A stretch of DNA of 23,020 nt from Chara braunii (GCA_003427395.1 BFEA01000065.1:3497509-3520528); one strand, 5' to 3'; positions 7,063 through 15,519 are shown, counted from the stretch's first letter. Notes: generated from the letters alone by a model not told the origin. A program made the numbers and translations.

Positions 7063-8056
7063 CTAACCCTCCTGATGATGAGGAATCAAACTTTCATTAT
7101 CCTCCTCCCCCCCCCCAAACCATTGAGGTTCTACTAAGGCTAAATCTGATGGAGGGAACAGTTCACAAAAACATGCAGCATCCCTGAGAAACTCCCCTGG
7201 TTGAATATCAAACCANTCATTNAACNGTAGTGAGTAACTCNTTTTAAGAGGCATCCCAGGCTCATTCTCATCAGGCCACACCACCTGTCCAATTCCTTGC
7301 ATCTGAGATCCCCCTAACCAGTCCATTGTGAATTGGAGAATAGATTTCTTGATGTCTTTCTTCTGCGTTAAAGACTTTAATTTAATTTTAAGATTAGCCC
7401 ATAGAGCCCGGATTTCTGTTTGGCCCATATGACAGCTTTCCTACCCAGATCAAATATATTGGACTGAAAGGATGAAAGAGACATGTCAACCGGATTCCAT
7501 TGTCCTAGTAAAAGGGCTTTCCATTCCCAAGGCCACTCAAGACCCGTTAGTCTACGCCAAATACAATCCCAACGATGCCACATAAGGATCGACCCTGGAC
7601 ATTGAGTAAAAATATGTTCAATCGTTTCTCTATATTTCCGTGGGGGGAAAGCCATGAAGCAAGAGCGACACCATGGAAGCGCCAAACCTCGCTGTTTCAA
7701 CGTTGAATGATCTATCAACCAATCATTAGTGGGCAGGCATCTATGCATGATCTGCCATTGAAGTGAAGCGTATTTAGCAGGTCTCTCCTTAGTGAGCCGA
7801 AACCACCGTACTGCTTGAAATTGGTCTGTGTGAATGTTGAGATGTCTTACCCATCTATCTTGCACAATTGCTGGAACATCGACTTTAGGTCTCAACATTC
7901 GATAGGCCGCTTTGACAGTCAGGGATTGAAGTGTTCTGGGCTTACCTCTCTTAGATCCGGGGATTCGTCGAGGGAGGAAGGCAATCCAGTGGTGGCAAAC
8001 GGGGGGAGGCTGCCGTGACAACCTAAGGGGCCGGGTATAGTACTGGTAGTGAAAGC
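7063..8056 (-). pseudogene. LINE 3' coding remnant: zf-RVT domain plus conserved C-terminal region
   Basis: On the minus strand a stop near 8056 opens into HYQYYTRPLRLSRQPPPV, then LTVKAAYRML (the xxVKxAY motif that precedes zf-RVT in LINE proteins), SLQWQIMHRCLPTNDWL, and zinc ligands C-x2-C-x14-H-x4-C, then WHRWDCIWRRL and WPWEWKALLLGQW. A frameshift near 7380-7430 moves the coding into the frame that continues KSLTQKKDIKKSI, FTMDWLGGSQ...GQVVW and FPPSDLALVEPQWFGGG, ending at 7063. Four N bases interrupt it. The palm domain is absent, so it is truncated at its 5' end. The final part matches 9869-10132 on the other strand. An element H copy lies just beyond its 3' end. Confidence 0.8.
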
Positions 8057-8118
8057 ATGATTATAGCTATAGCTGGTGGACTCTGGTATAGGAGAGGCTA
8101 GGATGAGGCCAGGTCGAG

Positions 8119-8222
8119 CATCATCATCATCGTCATCTTATTGTCGTCTTATTACCTTATCATCAGTAGCATCATCCGATCTTCAGGAGGGACGCTGGGC
8201 CTGGTTCCCAGCACGTGCTCAT
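8119..8222 (+). repeat. ATC-rich tract and element H stem II hairpin
   Basis: ATC/ATT-rich sequence (8119-8175) is followed by GGGAC and a perfect hairpin, GCTGGG (8194-8199), loop CCTGGTT, CCCAGC (8207-8212), then ACGTGCTC. It parallels 315-455, and a similar hairpin precedes the full copy at 15585. Stem I of this unit is missing. Confidence 0.65.
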
Positions 8223-8237
8223 CTACCAACTTAACAC

Positions 8238-8386
8238 TGTATCTCAGGGGACGCTGGAGCTGCTTTTCAGCAGGTGTGGCTCCCCACCAATGGACTGGAG
8301 CCCCCTGCATGACAGGTAGGAGTGCATGCTCCTACCATCACTCCTATCTGTGGTCGCAGGTGGAAATTTATTTATATAAAAAAAAA
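8238..8386 (+). mobile_element. Element H copy, sense strand +
   Basis: Stem II: GCTGGA (8253-8258) with TTCAGC (8266-8271), one G-T pair, 7-nt loop. Stem I: GGCTCC (8278-8283) with GGAGCC (8297-8302). Stem III: ACAGGTAGGAGT (8312-8323) with ACTCCTATCTGT (8340-8351), 12 bp with one G-T pair, around GCATGCTCCTACCATC. An alternative inner hairpin, GGTAGGAG/CTCCTACC (8315-8336), is also perfect. A 9-nt A run (8378-8386) ends the copy. Confidence 0.85.
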
Positions 8387-8418
8387 GCAGATCCTGGTCA
8401 CCAAAGGAAGAAGGCGGG

Positions 8419-9252
8419 ATGATTGTCTGGTCAGGTGATCCCCCCTGGGGATCCAGGACATCAGAATGTCAAACCACCAGTACTTCTGAAAGTCGCCATG
8501 GCCGATGTATTGGCGAAGTACTGCTGCTTTTAAGGACCCTTCGGATCACTGGGGTTGGTTCTCTAATTTGCCTCAAGGGAGCGATACACACTCTGCTGGA
8601 TTACAAACCGAAGGCGGGCTATGATATACAAGCTGAATGCTGGTCAGTTCCCTTTGAGGTGAACAACAAGTGGAGTGCGAGGAGCACAGTAGACGACAAG
8701 AGAGAAGGCTGGTCACGTCGAAGGATCTCAAGAGGTTGTGGAAGGCCGGAGGAATACCCTCCGACAAACTTGTCCTCGCTACAGTCCCATAGGGTGACTC
8801 CCACCACAGCCTTGTTGAAGAGGAATAGAATGCCTCTTCAAGCCCAATGCTGTAGATGTAAGAAGGGATCAGAAACTGATGAACATCTGTGGTGGGATTG
8901 CATAGAATCGCGGAGAATTTGGAATTTGGATGTGGTTGAGAAAACACTGGGAAAAGCTGACTGATGGAGAGACCAAAGCAGAAACAAAAGATTTGTGCTG
9001 GACGTCATTCTGCCCAACGGCATCTCCTTGAAAGTAGGCTTCAGGTAGGTAGTGTCAGCAGTCAGGGCAGTGGCCATGCAGGTCATCTGGAAGCAAAGAA
9101 ATGGTAGATTGTTTGAGGGGAAACTCTACTTGGATCTGGCGACCCTTCATATGATTCTGGACCATACCAGGACTTCAATATTGGCAGATTGGAAAGGAGA
9201 AGCAGGTTGTCTAGGAAGCTCTACAGGTTTACATGGTTCCTTAGTACCTGGC
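8419..9252 (+). pseudogene. LINE zf-RVT remnant on the + strand
   Basis: One frame from ATG 8419 runs through HRVTPTTALLKRNRMPL, a zinc ligand set at residues C144, C147, H156 and C161 (C-x2-C-x8-H-x4-C), and ESRRIWNL. This is the shorter zf-RVT spacing typical of many LINE and plant-type elements. The same frame continues past a TGA (8962-8964) and a TAG (9046-9048) into VAMQVIWKQRNGRLFEGK, the W-x-x-R-N-x-x-F tract that commonly follows zf-RVT. The two in-frame stops and the lack of a palm domain make it a pseudogene. It differs clearly from the minus-strand LINE copies, so it is a separate lineage. Confidence 0.7.
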
Positions 9253-9413
9253 TGGGGTAAGGACGGGCAGTTGGTAAGCGGACACAACAGTGCGGGTATC
9301 ACCTTGGCACCCTGGCTCTTGGGTCCCAGGCCACCTTGAAGCTTTAAATCAGCCCAAGCTACTAATCGGTTACCACTTGTCCTCAAAGTTCCCCCCCCCT
9401 CTTCTTTTTTTTT

Positions 9414-9470
9414 TTCTTTTTTTTTTTTTTTAAGCCCTTGTGTCAGCCCTCTATCCCAGCGGTGGTTTAA
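9414..9470 (-). repeat. A-tailed retroposon end resembling the element H copy at 12177
   Basis: After a T-rich run, CCCTTGTGTCAGCCCTCTAT and CCCAGCGGTGGT (9435-9466) align without gaps to 12195-12226. At 12195 this segment lies between the T run and stem I of an element H copy. Here it ends without the rest, so it is a 3' fragment in the sense orientation (minus). Confidence 0.5.
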
Positions 9471-9515
9471 CTCAGACTAACTGAAAGTCAGATCTCCTAG
9501 GACTTCCGAGCTGTG

Positions 9516-9516
<1 letters not shown>

Positions 9517-9597
<81 letters not shown>
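9517..9597. repeat. 81-nt T homopolymer
   Basis: An uninterrupted run of 81 T, that is, a poly(A) stretch on the minus strand. It is far longer than the other tails here except the one at 15053. The flanking sequence on the right (TTGCTCGGTTCGTGGCTCC) is at most weakly like element H, so the source element is unclear. Confidence 0.95.
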
Positions 9598-9868
9598 CAT
9601 TGCTCGGTTCGTGGCTCCAATCTTCTTTTTTTTTTAAGACAAGAACCGGTACTTTATATTCTGGGAGGGGACCAGTCCGGTTATTTATCCCTGGCAAGCA
9701 TGAAAGTAACAGAAATGTGAAAGAGGATCAAAATGTCACAAAGTGGTCTGAAGAGCACCCAGTCCTAGGGTTGTCTATCCTTGATCAATGAGGATCCTAC
9801 ATCCAAATCCTGCTACTTCCATTAATTGTGAACAAAAAGAAGAGAACTGAAAAAGTCATTACTAAAAA

Positions 9869-10132
9869 ATGAAAAAGGAGAACTCAGAGCCTGTTAACTG
9901 GCTCGGGGGCACCCAAGAGAGGAATCTGGGAAAAGTCATATGGAGGGGGGCACAGAAAGAGGATATGTTGGAAGGAGGACAAGAAGGATTTTCAAGAGAC
10001 TATCGTTTGATCTATCAAGATTGGACAACGGTTGACTTGGCCATCCCCCTCAGGCCCCTCTCAGATTTCCCCGACCCTTTCCCACCATCATCATTGAGTT
10101 TAGTTCCTATGAGTTGGTTCGGTGTGGAATGA
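9869..10132 (+). pseudogene. LINE C-terminal domain remnant (WLGG...WFG region)
   Basis: The frame reads NWLGGTQ, LGKVIW, and later FPPSSLSLVPMSWFG before a stop two codons on. The minus-strand LINE remnant at 7063-7428 reads DWLGGSQ, IGQVVW and FPPSDLALVEPQWFG. Spacing is identical at both ends (W-x13-W at the start; FPPS to WFG at the end), with six more residues in the middle here. The preceding sequence, about 9830-9868, is lysine-rich like KSLTQKKDIKKS in the other copy. No zf-RVT region is visible just upstream, so the piece is 5' truncated. Its biochemical role is unknown. Confidence 0.65.
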
Positions 10133-10550
10133 TTAAGTTCAGTCTTCTAGGTTCTGGGTTATTTGGAAAGGTTCTGCAACGTTCTCAGTTTCCCCGAAAA
10201 AGGGAGGCCTCTCCTTGTTCAAGGATGCAAGACATATGTACCAGGGCTGATTGATCATAGCTGGCGCCTATTATTGGGTGAAGAGGTAGGTCTTGCAGAA
10301 TGGAATGTTAAAAGAAGGGTCAGTGAAAGAGAACCTGGAAAGGGTGAATGAGGCAGGAGACCTTGCAAATGGGCTGCAGCAATAAACCAGGGCTGTCTTG
10401 GAGGATCAGGCGCCCTATTGTTGGGTGAAGAGGCAGTTCTGCTGGTCCCCTTTTCTTCCCCTGCTCAGTGAACCTCCCAGTTTCCCCCGGGGTAGTCAAT
10501 GCTGGCAGGAATATCGACAAACCCATTCTTTTCTTTAAAGATTTGTTGTA
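10133..10550. other. No gene recognised
   Basis: No recognisable coding motif. GGCGCC/GCGCC and TATTGTTGGGTGAAGAGG words occur twice (about 10263-10285 and 10408-10433), so a short local duplication is present. Confidence 0.4.
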
Positions 10551-10704
10551 CTCAAGGGGACGCTGGACCCGCTTTCCAGCAGGTGTAGCTCCCCACCAAT
10601 AGAATGGAGCAACCAGAACCGTTACTAGGGGAGGCTGCTCATATCACCTCCCCTAGTACTTTGGTTCAGGTTTCTTTAATAATTAAAAAAAAAAAAAAAA
10701 AAAA
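10551..10704 (+). mobile_element. Element H copy, best-preserved full copy, with 20-nt A tail
   Basis: Begins CTCAAGGGGAC. Stem II: GCTGGA (10562-10567), loop CCCGCTT, TCCAGC (10575-10580). Stem I: GCTCC (10588-10592) with GGAGC (10606-10610). Stem III: TACTAGGGGAGG (10623-10634) with CCTCCCCTAGTA (10647-10658), 12 bp perfect, loop CTGCTCATATCA, with a further outer GAACC/GGTTC pairing (10616-10620 with 10663-10667). A 20-nt A run (10685-10704) closes the copy. All helices are free of mismatches. I saw no open frame that uses it in the sense direction. Confidence 0.9.
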
Positions 10705-11660
10705 GAGAACCTGTTATAGGAAAACCACATAAAACCGCATAAAACAGAAAAAAACTTAAAAAAAGGCACAATGTGAAAAAAAAAAACAGGACAAAGAAAA
10801 GGGCCCCCGGGGGGAAAGACCTGTAAGAGAACCCAGGAACTGCGAAAAGTAAGAAAAAAGGAAGTCCTCAGTAAGAAGGAAAGAAAATGAAAGAGAAAAA
10901 GAAAAATGGTGTAGCTACGGACGGAGGTCCAGGAAATGCAGAGAGGGATCTTGTCCCCCCACCTGCTGGAAAGCGGGCCCAAGGTCCCTCATACAATCAG
11001 AACAGCCTCCTCATTGTCAGGCCACCCAATGATAGATTGATATTGCCACCGGCACTTGTCTAGCATCCGGCCTCTACAACACCCTGGGCTTTTTTCAAAA
11101 AAAAAAAAAAAAAAGACAATCAGAAGTTCAGAACATTGTTACATCAACTTACATGGAGAAAATCATCATGTGACAACTGAGCTGAGGCCTGCCTCTTCCG
11201 TCCTTTAATAAGGACTGCCAGATATATAACCTTACGTTTCTAGCCTGCCTACGGTCCGAATGATATTATGACAAGTATCATCATATCCTTTCTCCTAAGC
11301 CAGCTTGGCCCAACCAACCACTGCATGTCCACTATTAAATTCCAATCTGTGCTGACCTCCATGATGTTCTGTATGTTACTCAGTTTCTAGCTTTGCAAGT
11401 GTTTGATTACGAGGTAAGCGAAGTCACAGAGGGGTTGGAAATAGCTCCATATCAGGCCACCTTCATAGCCCGAATACAGCGTATGGTCATTATTGCTGTA
11501 TTTAGACTGAAAGCTACCCCGAGGACAGGTAGAGTGACGGTACTATGTTGTATTCGCCGGGTGAAAGAAGATATGAAACATTGTATTCTGGCACCCGATG
11601 GTCGGGTGAAGAGGCCTGAAGGTTTCAGTGTTCCTATTCTTGCCGTTCAAATCAGTAATG
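10705..11660. other. No gene recognised; A-rich in part, one element H scrap
   Basis: Purine-rich sequence to about 10900. At 10961-10991 CACCTGCTGGAAAGCGGG is a fragment of element H antisense, with its right arm no longer matching. A 17-nt A run lies at about 11098-11114. The rest has no shared repeat that I could see. Confidence 0.45.
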
Positions 11661-11800
11661 TGATGGGACACTGGACCAGATTTCCAGAAAACGTGAAGCT
11701 CCCCACGAATAGACTGGAGCCATCAACGAGGAGCCTTGAACATGGCAGCCTCTCTTACAGCTCACCGGGTAGTAGACTGTCAAAAGATGTTTTGGAAAAA
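11661..11800 (+). mobile_element. Element H copy, diverged
   Basis: Stem II: CTGGA (11671-11675), loop CCAGATT, TCCAG (11683-11687). Stem I: GCTCC (11698-11702) with GGAGC (11716-11720), loop reading CCACGAATAGACT. Stem III is weaker (GAGG...CCTC around 11729-11752). A-rich sequence (about 11796-11816) follows as a degenerate tail. Confidence 0.7.
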
Positions 11801-11966
11801 AAGAAGAAGAAAAACATAAGCCTAACCAGCCAGCTGTGTGTCAGCGTTGTCACAAGCCCATTCATGCATAGGCCACCCGGCTAGGGGGATGACCTGACCA
11901 AGTACCCACTCCCCTACTGATGCATTGCCAATGCCCACACCTCGGTATCCTTACATAGTCTATTTT

Positions 11967-11983
11967 TGGACCCGCTTTCCAGC
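11967..11983 (+). repeat. Element H stem II scrap
   Basis: TGGACCCGCTTTCCAGC keeps the loop and right arm of stem II and is cut off on both sides, with a T run after it. Confidence 0.45.
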
Positions 11984-12019
11984 CTTTTTTTTTTACAGCC
12001 TGGTAGCACCCACTTTGGG

Positions 12020-12180
12020 TCAAGAAGAAGCTGGGACATTCGACCCATTTTCCAGGTTTCTTTTTGTTCGTTTTTTTTTGGGGGGGGGAAGTCACCAATA
12101 GATCAGAGCACCCGGGCCTGCCACTAAAGGGAGTTGCTTGTACCATCCCCTCTAGTGAGCTCGGCCGGTTCCGTTTCTTT
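12020..12180 (+). mobile_element. Element H copy, degraded in stems I and II
   Basis: GTCACCAATAGATCAGAGC (about 12091-12109) matches the loop and right arm of stem I; the left part is replaced by T and G runs. Stem III is kept: CACTAAAGGG (12122-12131) with CCCTCTAGTG (12148-12157), one mismatch, loop containing TTGCTTGTACCATC. Confidence 0.55.
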
Positions 12181-12325
12181 TTTTTTTGAAAAAACCCTTC
12201 TGCAAGTCCTCTATCCCCGTGGTGGTGAGAGAACCACCGGAATTAAGGCATTGCCTATCGGGCTGCTCCTGGACCATCTATTGGTGGGGAGCGACACCTG
12301 CTGGAAAGCGGGTCCAGCATCCCTT
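12177..12325 (-). mobile_element. Element H copy with a substituted stem III
   Basis: Antisense on the + strand: T run, CCCTTCTGCAAG, a hairpin GGTGGT (12221-12226) with ACCACC (12233-12238), then stem I GCTCC (12265-12269) with GGAGC (12288-12292), and stem II GCTGGA (12300-12305), loop AAGCGGG, TCCAGC (12313-12318). The hairpin in the stem III position has a different sequence and lacks the TGATAAGAGC loop. The antisense frame reads IYWWGATPAGKRVQHP. Confidence 0.8.
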
Positions 12326-12339
12326 GGATGCATTATCTT

Positions 12340-12421
12340 TTTTCTTTTTCTTTTTAAAGGAAACTTGCTCCGATCTATTCGTTGGGAGCAGCACGTGCTG
12401 GGAACCGGGCCCAGTGTCCCT
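12340..12421 (-). mobile_element. Element H copy, second subfamily
   Basis: After a T-rich run the + strand reads TTGCTCC (stem I arm ends 12371), CGATCTATTCGTTG, GGAGC (12385-12389), AGCACGT, then GCTGGG (12397-12402), loop AACCGGG, CCCAGT (12410-12415). It has no stem III; the T-rich tract lies directly next to stem I. Similar copies are at 2131 and 20358. It lies tail-to-head with the copy at 12177. Confidence 0.75.
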
Positions 12422-13560
12422 GATCAAATGAACATCATAGTAGAACATTTTAGAAAATTTTCCCTGCCACCATTAATTACCCGCCCTACCAGGAGATTGA
12501 CTGAGCAGAGTACTCTTTTTTCAAGAGAAATCATAACTGCCCACTATAGCTCAGAAGAACTAAGAGAACTACAAAAATAAGCTAGCAAACCCAAAACAAG
12601 GATAAGACGACGCTCAGCCGTCCAATGCTCAACATGTCTCAACCCCTCGTCTCCATTATCAAGCCTCTACAAGCCCTCTCGCCCCCTACTGCTACCGGTA
12701 GGTTACAAGACAGCGCGACCTGCCTCCCATCTGTTAGGTTACAAGGCTCCGACCGGTGTCGCCTTGATAACAGCCCCGAATAGCCACAGAACCACCTTCC
12801 CCCCTCCGCGATTCCCAAGACCTCTTACCAGGCCTCACGCACCCTCATCCCGTTCGAGTTACAGGGCAGCACGACCAAACCCACAGCTCTGACCAGCATC
12901 GTTCTAGCTCGGCCATTCGAAAGCCTAAGAGTGCAGTCGTGTCAGCGCAGCAACAAAATGACCGCCCAGCGTCTCACAGTCCCAATTCCGGTTTGCTAGC
13001 ACTGATCAAGTTCTAAGAACCACGAAACTTATGAGATGACTGGCCAGACTCAAAAACCCAGGGTCAGTCCTCAATCCCGTACCCCCCTCCAGCAGGACTT
13101 ACTTCAGTGGAGCCACCATATCCACTGTTGCTATGCCCTAATCCCATCCTACCAGCTAGCCCCTTCACCAGCAGGATGCATGATGCCAACCCTCTACTTA
13201 CCGTACTTACCCTCCCCTGTGTGACCCCAACACAGGCAGGTAAGCTGGATGATATAACCCCACAAACCAAACCCTCGGGCGCTTTCGCCTGGCCGGCGCT
13301 TAGTAGTCTTGAGCCCTTAGGACAGGCATACCCCACACACCTGCCTTGCTTTGGGCAAACGTCGCACAGAAGGGTGAATTATGAATTATGAAGTGGGGTG
13401 AAAAAAGAGCAGGACTGCGGGGGGCATGACAATTTGGGGACAGTGGTAAATGTGCACTAACCGGTGCTACAAGGTAAGCGACTTTTTCTTGGAACTGCAT
13501 TTTGACATTTTCAGGACTGCAGTAAGACTTGTTTCTGAGAATTATACAAAATAGACTGCA
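12422..13560. other. No gene or mobile element recognised
   Basis: This stretch is less T-rich and partly C-rich. Within 12690-12900 the phrase GGTTACAAG or GTTACAGGGCAGC followed by GACC recurs three times, an imperfect short repeat. Short frames at 13036-13391 show no motif I know. An unrecognised host exon is possible. Confidence 0.4.
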
Positions 13561-13565
13561 CTCGC

Positions 13566-13603
13566 CTTACGTGTCTCATTCTGACTTACGTGTCTCATTC
13601 TGA
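13566..13603. repeat. 19-bp perfect tandem duplication
   Basis: CTTACGTGTCTCATTCTGA occurs at 13566-13584 and again at 13585-13603 with no mismatch, followed by CTTA, the start of a third unit. Confidence 0.9.
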
Positions 13604-13721
13604 CTTAACATGGCATCATTGGCCCGAGACTGTCAGAACCACAGGGGTCACTAATAACAAATACATTTAGAAGGGCTTTGAGAGGGTTCAAACTGGCAAG
13701 TCGCCTAACAAACGTGCAGCA

Positions 13722-14048
13722 ATGCGCACGAACACGGAATCTAGGGAGCAACAAAGCAAGAGGCAAGTGGGATCTGACACAAGTGAGTGTATGAATTCCA
13801 GGGAAGCTGGATGCACCATTCCTAAGAGGCGCATGAGTGGTAAATTGATAATCAATGATCACGGGTCGGGTGATGATTGCCAGGAACACATGATTGTCGG
13901 AAAAAAAATTGCAGAGATCGAATTTCAGACTAACACTGTATGGATGAAGATGAATCTTCATGCGATCTTACATGGAGGTCGTAAGATTCGTGAGCATGGC
14001 AGATGCACAATGCTTATCACTCAAGGGAACTTCAAGGTGGTGTGTTAA
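13722..14048 (+). CDS. Small hypothetical frame, 108 codons
   Basis: The frame starts at an ATG and ends at TAA. The first half is hydrophilic (K, R, E, S), and the second half reads KIAEIEFQTNTVWMKMNLHA. It is not low-complexity and not part of a repeat seen elsewhere in the window. I recognise no family, no splice partner and no promoter signal. It may be a chance frame. Confidence 0.2.
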   Translation: MRTNTESREQQSKRQVGSDTSECMNSREAGCTIPKRRMSGKLIINDHGSGDDCQEHMIVGKKIAEIEFQTNTVWMKMNLHAILHGGRKIREHGRCTMLITQGNFKVVC

Positions 14049-14619
14049 AATTGGGACGTTCATGGAAAGACCACCCTACAGTCCAGGGAAACTCTCACGG
14101 AACGTTAGAGGATAGTCTGGGAGGAAGGGAGTACTGTGTAGATGACAGGTATATGAGATTGCTAGGGGAAGGGAAAAATCATCTCATTTTCCTTGTAGTG
14201 GTTGTGTTTCACAAGGGAAAGCCGTTGGCAGCACACGAGTAGAAACGCACGGCTGGCATGTGTGCTATGGGCTGATTGAAGATCTTTGTGCCATGTGGGT
14301 CATGTTTGTACCTGATGTTTGTCAAGTCTGGATGACCGTGTTATCGTTTTGAAAAGTCTTCACCCCTTTGCGTGAGCCTCAAGGCGGCCTCTCCACTGCT
14401 TCTCCATCTCAATCTCTCCCCTCCCCCTCCTCCCCCCCGCTTATTATTTTTTTAAAACTATCCCCCACACCTATCCCATACTAGTGCAAGTCTACCAATG
14501 CTTGCCGTGAGGGAGGGAACATGTCTGGGAAGTTTGTCGATGACACAATGGCACCACTGGGTCGATCTTCATCGATTCATGGAAGGTAAGCTTGTCTTAT
14601 TAAAAAAAAAAAAAAAAAA

Positions 14620-14813
14620 GGGGTAACTTCAGTAGAGTCACAAAAACGAGTTATAATTGCACTATGGGGGATATACAGTTTGCAATTGCACTTCAGGCAC
14701 CCCACCTGGCCAGAAAGTTGGGCTGTATACATTGCCTGAACTGCAATTCGAAACTGGATCTTGGCCGAAAGTGCAATTATAACTCATTTTTGTGACTCCA
14801 ACATAGTTTCCCC
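14620..14813. mobile_element. MITE-like foldback element, 194 bp
   Basis: The ends read GGGGTAACT and AGTTTCCCC. Inside them a 29-nt arm (14635-14663, starting GAGTCACAAAAA) is the reverse complement of 14770-14798 with a single mismatch. A second, inner pair (14684-14699 and 14733-14748, 16 nt, one mismatch, AATTGCA...TTCAGGCA) lets most of the element fold into one long hairpin. The heptamer TGCAATT occurs four times on one or other strand in a symmetric arrangement, as expected for transposase binding sites. There is no coding capacity. It sits between A runs (14602-14619 and 14814-14819), so a target duplication cannot be distinguished from homopolymer. The transposase superfamily is unknown. 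Confidence 0.8.
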
Positions 14814-14954
14814 AAAAAAGAAAGAAAGTTCAATGAGGTCAGATTAGGCAGGGCTGAGGGGTGGTATTTCCTTCCTACGGGAACTAACCAAATTGAATGC
14901 TGTCCACTCGGGTCTTCCAACCATAATGGGAAGGATCGTAGAATCAGTAAATGA

Positions 14955-15051
14955 TGTGCTCTTTTGAGTTGCCGGTCAAATAGGAACTGGTCGGCATGGC
15001 GCGCCCCAGAAAGGGTAAGGAGCCAGAACCACGGGCTTCTGTTTTTCCTTC

Positions 15052-15052
<1 letters not shown>
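14955..15052. repeat. Possible diverged R1 relative
   Basis: TGTGCTCTT, TTGCCGGT and GGAACTGGTCGGCATGG resemble the start of the R1 copy at 6711 (TGTGCTCTT, TTGCCGGT, GAACGACACCGGCCGGTG). The match fades after about 50 bases. Confidence 0.35.

Positions 15053-15140
<88 letters not shown>
15053..15140. repeat. 88-nt T homopolymer
   Basis: An uninterrupted run of 88 T. On the minus strand it would be a poly(A) tail of an element lying to the right, but that flank (15141 onward) matches no family found here. Confidence 0.95.
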
Positions 15141-15141
<1 letters not shown>

Positions 15142-15196
15142 TTAAGCCACATTCCTCCTAGGATGGATAGTTTATTAATATAGTGTTCACAGGGCG

Positions 15197-15249
15197 TACC
15201 ATTTGCCTGTAGGGAACAGTTCGACTTTCAAACGAATACCATTTGCCTG
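15197..15249. repeat. Short direct repeat
   Basis: TACCATTTGCCTG occurs at 15197-15209 and 15237-15249, 40 bases apart. Confidence 0.7.
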
Positions 15250-15519
15250 AGGCCAGACAAGCCTCTTCTGCCTGTTAATGAATGAATGTCCAAACGTGTC
15301 GCACCATCTGCAGAACCGTCTCACCGAGGTGCAGAGGATCAGAGCATATCAATCAGAAGGAAAGATGTTTGCATGTTATTTTCAGATCTGGCGGTCCTGA
15401 TGGACTGGAGAGGTGTTTTTCGGAACTTTTTCTTTTTCCTTCATTTCGATGATATTAGTGCCCTTATCTTCATCATTGGATTATCAGTAGGATCAGGGGC
15501 ACTATCAGCTATGTCCAGG

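Noticed and set aside
8238-8386. A tRNA-like polymerase III promoter in element H
   Set aside because: The antisense loop TGATAAGAGCA resembles part of an A box, but no B box follows on that strand, and the A tail points to the opposite strand as sense.
9497-9697. Poly-lysine protein on the minus strand
   Set aside because: It is the translation of the 81-nt homopolymer.
12600-13500. A spliced host gene in the C-rich stretch
   Set aside because: GT and AG sites can be found, but no frame has a recognisable domain and no exon chain is convincing from sequence alone.
14635-14798. A rho-independent terminator or attenuator hairpin
   Set aside because: The setting is eukaryotic and the 29-nt arms, nested arms and matching ends fit a foldback transposon better.
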